From Spirochaetaceae bacterium (GTDB taxonomy: Bacteria > Spirochaetota > Spirochaetia > Treponematales > Treponemataceae), in contig JAFQDD010000002.1 in assembly GCA_017416145.1 (NCBI GenBank), positions 1 to 64,000 of the forward strand: a stretch of 64,000 nucleotides of DNA. The letters are read 5' to 3'. The position numbers and the translations under genes are program-made. The notes beneath the pieces are model-generated. The model did no database searches, was not told the DNA's origin, and was given only the letters and a program-made list of their open reading frames with translations. Below, piece by piece: positions 62,412-64,000 of the stretch. The stretch's first letter is position 1. Each line of letters begins with the position of its first letter.

Positions 62412-62443
62412 GGCTGATTTTAAGACGAATCTCAAAATCAGCC
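62412..62443 (-). terminator. Terminator of the htrA-type gene
   Basis: GGCTGATTTT pairs perfectly with AAAATCAGCC around a 12-base loop. On the minus strand it is followed by TTTTTTT. Confidence 0.85.
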
Positions 62444-62466
62444 TAGGGTGGTATATTTTTTGGAGT

Positions 62467-63963
62467 TTAGAATTTATATTTTAATGTGGACATTTTCATA
62501 CCATTTCTGTAAATATCGTACCAAACTTCTTTTGTTGCCTTCTCTCCAAGAACAGAGTAAAAATCTTCTATTCCAGAAATTTCAGTATCATTTACAGCGA
62601 TAATAATATCACCTGATTGCAAACTTAGTGCTGCTGCAGGAGATTTTGACTGAACACTAGAAACAACAACTCCTTCAATTTGATTATCCTTTAAGCCTAA
62701 ATCTTTTTTCATATCATCTGTTAAAGGAAGTGCAACAAATCCTGGCCATTGTTTTGAGCTATCTGCGATAACTTCCTCAGAGCGACTTTCGATTACACAG
62801 GTTAATGAAAGGTTTTTTCCGTCACGAATCACTTCAAATACAGCAGATTCCCCAACCGTTAAATCTCCAACATCTCGCACAAGTTGGTCAACGTCTTTTA
62901 CAGCTTTTCCGTTTAATCCAACAACAAAGTCACCTGGTTTTAATCCACCTTTTGCAGCTGGTGAACCAATAAATACTTGTGAAGCAAATGCACCTTTTTG
63001 GCCTTTTACACCTAAAGCTTCTTTATATTGTTCTGTGATTTCAACAAGAGAAACACCCATCCAACCGTAAGTAACCTTTCCGTCTTGGATAAAAGCATCT
63101 ATAGCTTTTTTAATATTGTTAATTGGAATACTGAATCCTAAGCCCTGAGAACCACCAGAAGAAGAAGCAATCCAAGTATTAATTCCAATAATTTCGCCAT
63201 AAATATTTACAAGCGGACCACCAGAGTTTCCTTGATTTATAGCAGCATCAGTTTGAATAAAGTCACTAATATTTCCAATTGTGCTTCCAGTTCTACCAGT
63301 TGCACTAACAATTCCCTGTGTTACAGAAGAAGCATAACCCATTGGTGTTCCCATGGCAAAACAAATATCACCAATTTGAACTGTATCAGAATCTCCAAGT
63401 TTTGCAACTGGCAAATCTTCTGTACATTCAAAAGAAACAAGAGCGATATCCTTTCTGTCATCAGAACCAACTAAAGTTCCTTCAAATTCACGATTATCAT
63501 AAAGTTTTACAGTAATTTCACTTGCAGAACCAGCCACGTGATGATTTGTCAAAACATAGTAAGTATTTTTATCTTTTCTAACAATTACCCCAGAACCAAG
63601 ACCAGATTGTTTGTATTCTTGAGTTCCGTTACTAGAATCATCACCGTAGTTAAAAAAATAGTTGAATGGGAAACCGTTCATAAAATTACTAGTATCAACA
63701 GTTTTTGTTTCAACAATATCAATTTCCACAACAGAAGGAAGAACTTCTGAAGAAACACTTCTAAAGGCTGATTGTAGAGCCTCAACTACCGCAAGAGCAT
63801 CTTCTGGCATAGAAACAGCTGGACTGTTATCTGCGAATACAGTGTTTTTTAATTTAGCCGCAGTTTTTTCAGAAGAGCATGAAAAAGAAAACAAGAAAAA
63901 TGATGCACAAAATACGCCCAAAATCATAAGAGCAAACTTTGTGAGTGTTTTTTTTGATTTCAT
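62467..63963 (-). CDS. HtrA/DegP-type serine protease
   Basis: A 498-residue periplasmic quality-control protease. GGAGG lies 5 bp before the ATG at 63963. The N-terminal membrane segment ends in SFSCSS, a possible spirochaete lipobox, so it may be membrane-anchored. The catalytic triad is His in LTNHHVAGS, Asp in RKDIALVSF and Ser in QGNSGGPLV. Two PDZ domains follow (about residues 295-385 and 410-495), with GLKPGDFVVGLNGKAV in the first and LSLQSGDIIIAVND in the second. It degrades or refolds damaged envelope proteins, suitable for a cell with many lipoproteins. Confidence 0.93.
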   Translation of the reverse strand: MKSKKTLTKFALMILGVFCASFFLFSFSCSSEKTAAKLKNTVFADNSPAVSMPEDALAVVEALQSAFRSVSSEVLPSVVEIDIVETKTVDTSNFMNGFPFNYFFNYGDDSSNGTQEYKQSGLGSGVIVRKDKNTYYVLTNHHVAGSASEITVKLYDNREFEGTLVGSDDRKDIALVSFECTEDLPVAKLGDSDTVQIGDICFAMGTPMGYASSVTQGIVSATGRTGSTIGNISDFIQTDAAINQGNSGGPLVNIYGEIIGINTWIASSSGGSQGLGFSIPINNIKKAIDAFIQDGKVTYGWMGVSLVEITEQYKEALGVKGQKGAFASQVFIGSPAAKGGLKPGDFVVGLNGKAVKDVDQLVRDVGDLTVGESAVFEVIRDGKNLSLTCVIESRSEEVIADSSKQWPGFVALPLTDDMKKDLGLKDNQIEGVVVSSVQSKSPAAALSLQSGDIIIAVNDTEISGIEDFYSVLGEKATKEVWYDIYRNGMKMSTLKYKF

Positions 63964-64000
63964 ATTATCCTCCAATTTTGCTTGTTGACTATAAAATAAT

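Overview
The window is AT-rich, gene-dense bacterial DNA that looks like a host-associated (gut or rumen type) Treponema or close spirochaete. This rests on an abundance of spirochaete-style lipoproteins, paralogues with an NADase-type glycan-binding domain, a MsmX/UgpC-type sugar ABC ATPase, a cellobiose 2-epimerase, GH53 galactanases, and mostly anaerobic metabolism (class III ribonucleotide reductase). No rRNA, CRISPR array, intact transposase or prophage is visible. One tRNA (Val, anticodon TAC) is present.

Layout. 1-2.1 kb: a GH3 beta-N-acetylhexosaminidase followed by a dispersed repeat with a strong hairpin. 2.3-15.4 kb: an accessory region of secreted, lipoprotein and membrane proteins (NADase-type glycan-binding paralogues, a Fic AMPylase, a YD-repeat/TPR membrane protein, SH3 and WG-repeat proteins), a hipBA toxin-antitoxin pair with two clear operators, and decayed duplicate copies of a membrane-protein gene. 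15.7-19.5 kb: cellobiose 2-epimerase, divergent from a LacI regulator and two envelope genes. 19.6-22.4 kb: an overlapping operon of a His/Cys-rich G3E GTPase, a NusG-domain-II protein, a Gx-type transporter and a T-component-like membrane protein. 22.6-32.3 kb: an EAL-domain protein with acyltransferase, a HAD phosphatase, and an operon of galactokinase-like kinase, TPR, TPR/NHL/VWA and GH3-type adenylating enzyme. 32.4-38.3 kb: lnt, then nrdR, nrdD, a separate glycyl-radical/redoxin protein and nrdG. 38.3-45.6 kb: ilvE, a GC-rich 57-bp tandem repeat, tpiA, an HD phosphohydrolase, an RNB exoribonuclease and a UgpC/MsmX ATPase. 45.8-58.3 kb: a frameshifted BvgS-like kinase, a LacI regulator and a six-gene galactan operon. 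58.5-64 kb: tRNA-Val with a duplicated 3' end, a chemotaxis receptor, argG and htrA.

How the genes fit together. The galactan operon encodes two endo-beta-1,4-galactanases, carbohydrate-binding lipoproteins and an outer-membrane barrel. It starts at a clear promoter with a perfect 16-bp LacI-type palindrome over the start site, and its likely repressor lies at its 3' end. Uptake would need membrane transporter parts not in the window, perhaps energised by the UgpC/MsmX ATPase. The most striking item is the anaerobic ribonucleotide reductase. The large NrdD chain ends just after its zinc site. The glycyl-radical segment is a separate small gene fused to a CPNC redoxin domain, with its own promoter carrying two NrdR boxes. 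Dispersed hairpin repeats of at least four copies, clustered stem-loops and the 57-bp minisatellite are the main non-coding oddities.
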